This document shows, piece after piece, positions 59,667 to 64,000 of a stretch of 64,000 nucleotides of DNA. Under the pieces are notes generated by a model. That model saw only the letters and a program-made list of their open reading frames with translations. It ran no database searches and was not told the origin of the DNA. Position 1 is the stretch's first letter; each line of letters opens with the position of its first letter. The DNA is from Epiperipatus broadwayi (taxonomy: Eukaryota > Onychophora > Udeonychophora > Euonychophora > Peripatidae): NCBI GenBank assembly GCA_028023455.1, contig JAQFVV010012668.1:1056001-1120000 (forward strand), given 5' to 3'. Position numbers and translations under genes: made by a program.

Positions 59667-59826
59667 TAGGTAATAATTTACTAAGGCTGTAACCTTAGAA
59701 ATAAGCGTCTGAAAAATACGAAGGTAGGGACCTCTATAGGTCTTAAAACACAAACTTACGCTATGAAGAAGGATTCTCTCTTTTCTTCATAGCGTAAGGT
59801 TACAGCCTTAGTAAATTATTACTTAA
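59667..59826. mobile_element. 160-bp compound hairpin element
   Basis: Outer arms of 32 bp (59,667-59,698 and 59,795-59,826, one mismatch) enclose a second, perfect 16-bp hairpin (59,755-59,770 and 59,783-59,798, 12-nt loop). The inner hairpin shares four bases with the right outer arm. A weak third stem (gacc tctata ggtc) lies at 59,729-59,742. It resembles a MITE or a structured retroposon. No ORF. Confidence 0.75.
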
Positions 59827-60465
59827 TATAATAATGGGCGTTTAATAAAATTTATAATTATACTATGATTAGAAAAAATAACTAAACTCCTGTCGTATTA
59901 CCACTATATTTTTCATATTGCATATTAAAGAAACATAAATACTAATGTATATGATAAAAATACTTTTAATAGTTGTATAAACTAGTAAAAAAAACACATC
60001 AAACTTATTTTAGAGTTTTAAAATATCAATTTTTATTATTTGATTAACTGAAGGTTTCACTGTCCAAAATCTGTTAAGTGTTTAAAAACTCACAATTACT
60101 TTTTTTTTCTTATTCAACAATGGAATTTTTTTTTTTACTAATTACTCCATAATTTTTGTTGGAAAGATGAATATATATATTTAAGTCATAGATTTTTTTA
60201 TTATATATAGTTTTAAGCGAAACAGAATTATAAAATATTAAAAAGCAATAAAAAAGATTTGTTTGTATTCAAATTATTAAAGTAATTTTGCCTAAATTGC
60301 ACAAAAAATAAGCTGCATTTATAATTAAATGCTTACAGAAAAAAATAAAGCACATTTCATTTCCATTCTAGAATTATGTGGATTCACAAAAAGATTTCTA
60401 ATAAAACTGCTTAAAATATCATACAATAAATACTTTTAATTTAGACTTTTTTTTTCATGTGTCAA
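59827..60465. other. No recognisable feature
   Basis: AT-rich spacer. Confidence 0.55.
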
Positions 60466-60537
60466 AGCGTTAATCGGGAAGTGAACTCGGGCCAGTTGCT
60501 TAGAAGACAGTTATGCTAACTACAAGGCCACCAACGC
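60466..60537 (-). tRNA. tRNA-Arg(UCU)-like pseudogene or SINE head
   Basis: Read on the minus strand, a 72-nt sequence begins gcgttggtggccttgtagtt and ends ttcccgattaacgct. The acceptor stem closes over 7 bp (two G-T pairs), the D-arm has an A-box-like tggccttgtagttag, and the anticodon loop is cttctaa (UCU, Arg). The anticodon and T stems each contain two mismatches, and the B box reads gagttcacttc. A working tRNA is therefore unlikely. No encoded CCA. A T-run lies 3' (about 60,449-60,455 as A's on the minus strand), not a clean terminator. Confidence 0.6.
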
Positions 60538-62589
60538 TTGATTAATTTACTTTTGTTTAAAAAATATTATCAAAAATAAAACATGCAGTTGTATTTCTTT
60601 ATAACGGAATCAATTGATGTCAAAACTTAAAACAAAACCGAATTATTCATTAAAAAACATACAAAAACGAAAAAAAAAAATTCAGAATATACAAATAATA
60701 AAACGAAAAACGGTTAACACTGCAACAAATATTATACTATTTAATACAAAAAAGCTTCTTTCACCAATATTTATTATCCTAATACATATATAAATCAATA
60801 TTTTTTAACAGATATAATTGTTTAAATATTTTTAATATGTGGAAATATTAAAATAGTTTTTACTTGTTTACAGTTTATTATTTTCATTAATTACTATCTA
60901 TTGATATCCGACAGTGATTTTTATATAAAAATATAACAGATAATTCCATATATTAAGAAATATTTAAACATATATATATATATTGTTGTAAGCATTTACA
61001 GAGCATTATCCATTGTGGCATATATTATTGAAATGCAATTTTATCACCTTTCACTATCTTTTTATTATATACATTATTCTGCAATGAAAAAAAATTACAA
61101 CTTTATATTTAGTAGTATATAGAACAATAACCTTATTGCATATTAATGGAATTATTTTCCACCATTATGTAATATTTATTTGATAAGAGAGGAAAAGTTG
61201 TAGTTTAAAAAAAATCTAGATATTGTCATCTATAAAGATTTATAAGCATTAACAACAATAAAGATGTATAGAGAGGAAGGTAAAAAGCTTTTATATTAAA
61301 TAAGAAAATAATTGATTGTACAACTTTCTTCAGGTTTATTTTTTATTTATATGCAAAAAACAAAATTGTGGATTATATTTATTTTTATTTCCAAGAGTAT
61401 TTGTGTTTTAAAATTAAAAAGATGGACTAACAATTACGCATGTTTCTCATTGTGGTTTTGTTCTTTAAAAATCTATTATTATTACATAAGATAATAAAAC
61501 TAATGCATTAAATGGAAAAATTTGAATAGGTACAGTATATATGGACCTATCGTGTCCCTTAGATATAGTTGACCATATTTTTTTTTATTATAAAAATAAA
61601 GGCAATACTTTTGGATTAATTAAAAATTAATATAGGAATATTTTAAAAAGGAATTCAAACTCCTCTTCTGTTTAATATATATATAGACAGACAATACAAA
61701 TAAATAAAAAATATTTATTTATTTATACAAATTGGCATAGTCATTTTACAAAAAAAAAAAAAAAAAAAACTTGAATGGGTTTGCAAAAAGATGCAAAATA
61801 GTGAAATGATTATAAATATTAGTAAATACTATCTTATTTTATTATTAAATAATCCAAAAATAATAGAAGGGAAATATAATTTATATAGAGTTTATAAAAT
61901 CGAAGAATTTGCATAAAGATTTAAGAATGTACTTTGAAAATAACTCTTCACTTAAATTATATTATGTTTAAAAAATAAAAAAAGGTTTTAAACTAAATGT
62001 CTATATATATTAAGAAAAAATATATTTTTATCATCACAAAAATATTTTATTCAATTCATTGGTATTACTTACTTTCCATTATAGTTCCAAAATAAGATTA
62101 GGGATAAAATAACATTACAAATAAGTTTCTTTTAAATGTATATTTATATTGTCTAATATTAAACTTGTTTTGTTTTTTTTAATGAAAAAAAAGATCAAAT
62201 AAATAAAGATATAAATATATTTAGTAAATAATATAATTAAAATGATATAATTACCTCTAATACTGTCTACAAAACTGAATTACATAATGTTGAAAAAGTT
62301 AAAAAAAACTTATATATTTGAATAAACATATAAGGGATCAAATTATCTATATATATTTTTCCTATAATGCTTAAGATGACAAGAATTTAACAACTTGATA
62401 TTTCATAATAACTTAGATATAAAAATTTTCAACTTAATAAGAAATTTTCAAAATTGATAGAATTATAAATTATTAAATATTTATGAATGAATAACATCCT
62501 TTAAATACTAATATTGTATAGATAGATAGTTTCAATAAAAAAAAATGAAATTTTGAAAGAATACATACAAATGAAATATTTTAAATGGA
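60538..62589. other. No recognisable gene
   Basis: Extremely AT-rich, with long poly-A and (TA)n runs (e.g. about 61,750-61,769). Some plus-strand pieces between 61,560 and 61,990 may be unrecognisable upstream parts of an RTE copy. Confidence 0.5.
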
Positions 62590-64000
62590 GAAGTGAGGCC
62601 TGCAATTAAATTTGATAAAAGAAAGGAAAAGATCCAGAAAATGATAAAATTATTATTAATATCTTTAAAAAAGCTGATGAATAATAATAATAAAAAATGT
62701 TGGTAAAACTATATATCAAATGTCTAAATGAGAAAGATGTATCATATGATTGGAAGAATTAATATTTTTAAAAATAGATAAAAATATAAAAAAATAGAGA
62801 CTTTGTTATTCTTTTATTAGTTCTATACAAAATCTTTATTAAGATAACTACAACTTGTCTACAACAAACTTTTGAATGAAATGAACAAAAACAAGTTGCA
62901 TTTAAAAGTGATTTTAATGCAGTGGGGGCATATCCAAATAATGAGAGAAGTTATGGAAAGGACAAATGAATAAGTTGTCATTATGCTTTGGATTTGTAAA
63001 TTATAAAAAGACATTTGATTTATAAACATTTCTACAATGATTTACATTTTGAATCATTTAGATAGAAATTCAGGATAATATCATTAATCTGAAAATTTTT
63101 TAATATAATTCAAAAGCAATGTTTAGATTACAAGGTAGTACAAAAACAATTAACATTGATGAGGATGAATGACAAGATCATTCTAAGATATTTCTAAAAC
63201 TTTTTATAAAAATTTTGCAAAAAGTATTTTATAGATTAAAATGAAAAGCTAAGGGATTATAATACATGAGACTATTTAAATCATCTGGATTTTGCAAAAG
63301 AGGTGTTTGTTTTGCAAATTATGCTTTAGTGCTCCAGATAACATTTCAGAAGGCATCAGATAAAAGTAAGAAACTAGGAATAAAAATAAATATTAAAATG
63401 AGTAAAATTATGGTACATAAATTTTCTCAGAAGAAGAAAATAAAAATTAATAAATATGAATTAGAAGAAGTTAATAACTATAAGTACATTAGTCAGATAA
63501 TGAATATAGATAAAAATATAAGATAAAATTAATCTTAAAACTAAATTTGGATAAAGTGCTTTTAGCAGAAATTACTTAGTATATTAAAATAAAATATGCT
63601 TATGTGTTTGAAAATAAATTATTTTAAAAGGTGTGTTTCATTAATTCTTACTTATAGATCTGAAATTTGGACACTTAATAGAAGAGCAATATAGAGATTC
63701 TAGACCAATTAAATATATATATATATAACAAAATTTACATGTGAAAGAATAAACTGGTCTAACTGACATCATTGAAATAAATAAGAGACAAGGTGGAACT
63801 GGGCTAGACATATTGATAGAAGAGATGATAACAAACAAGTAGATGAAGTTTTAAATTGGATATCAAAATATTGTAAAAAATCTAGAAAAAAATCTCACGT
63901 GAGATAGTTACATGGAGCAATAAAATTTTCTGGGCAATAGAAAGAAAAGCTATGAATCAAATCGATTAAACTTGAAAAAATTCTCATCTTTGATTAATAA
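62590..64000 (+). pseudogene. RTE-type LINE copy 4, decayed RT to 3' end
   Basis: Plus strand, in order: KKGKDPENDKIIINIFKKAD (62,620-62,680; KKGKAPGNDGIIIDILKEAG in copy 1), YIKCLNEKDVSYDW near 62,715-62,755, and KIFIKITTTCLQQTF. Then come HYALDL near 62,980 for the FVDYEKAFDS strand, VLQITFQKASDKSKKLGIKI (63,320-63,385), EELEEVNNYKYISQIMNID-like sequence (63,455-63,515) and TYRSEIWTLNRRAI (63,650-63,690). It closes with KLEKILIFD at the window end. The palm FADD is degraded. Dozens of small lesions make it much older than copy 1. Confidence 0.8.

Noticed and set aside
1-64000. CRISPR arrays, operons or a bacterial, organellar or protozoan origin suggested by the extreme AT content.
   Set aside because: There are no regularly spaced repeats or dense coding; spliced semaphorin exons and animal LINE, Penelope and Ty3 elements show a metazoan nuclear genome.

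Overview
The window is very AT-rich nuclear DNA (G+C by eye about a quarter or less) with introns, many (TA)n tracts and dense old retroelements. The only host-gene sequence I recognise is two spliced exons of a class 2 (Sema2A-like) semaphorin on the minus strand. Sema2 is known from invertebrates, so this is most likely a protostome animal with long introns. A mollusc or an arthropod would both fit, and I cannot decide between them.

Layout. Bases 1-10,525: two sema-domain exons (195-316 and 10,361-10,525) separated by a 10,044-bp intron. The intron holds a 120-bp hairpin element (1,030-1,149), a weak tRNA/SINE-like patch (about 4,385-4,520) and a 577-bp palindromic element (9,044-9,620). 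The gene runs off the left edge. Its earlier exons were not found, so much or all of the rest may be intron too. 14,178-15,125: 3' end of a Penelope-like element (GIY-YIG nuclease, minus). 15,745-18,952: nearly complete RTE-type LINE, frameshifted. 19,786-20,352: an inverted pair of Penelope-type terminal repeats. 23,040-23,600: a second Penelope-like remnant. 24,077-25,620: a second RTE copy that has the 5' end but lacks the 3' end. 29,049-42,815: a Jockey-like LINE split by a Ty3-like LTR retrotransposon (31,756-about 40,483, minus), whose left LTR was later hit by a second hairpin element. 42,816-44,280: a second, 5'-truncated copy of the same LINE. 44,456-45,520, 47,560-47,830 and 52,180-53,900: three remnants of another LINE family with YxDD RT and a GRPxLxYKD-like tail. 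54,253-54,465 and 59,667-59,826: strong palindromes. 55,440-56,050 and 62,590-64,000: two decayed RTE copies. 60,466-60,537: a tRNA-Arg(UCU)-like pseudogene.

No intact transposon protein remains. The most interesting signals are (i) a short hairpin element with three copies, one flanked by 15-bp direct repeats and another with an empty site in the partner LTR, and (ii) inverted-repeat elements, at least one provably Penelope-derived, that carry hammerhead-ribozyme-like cores.
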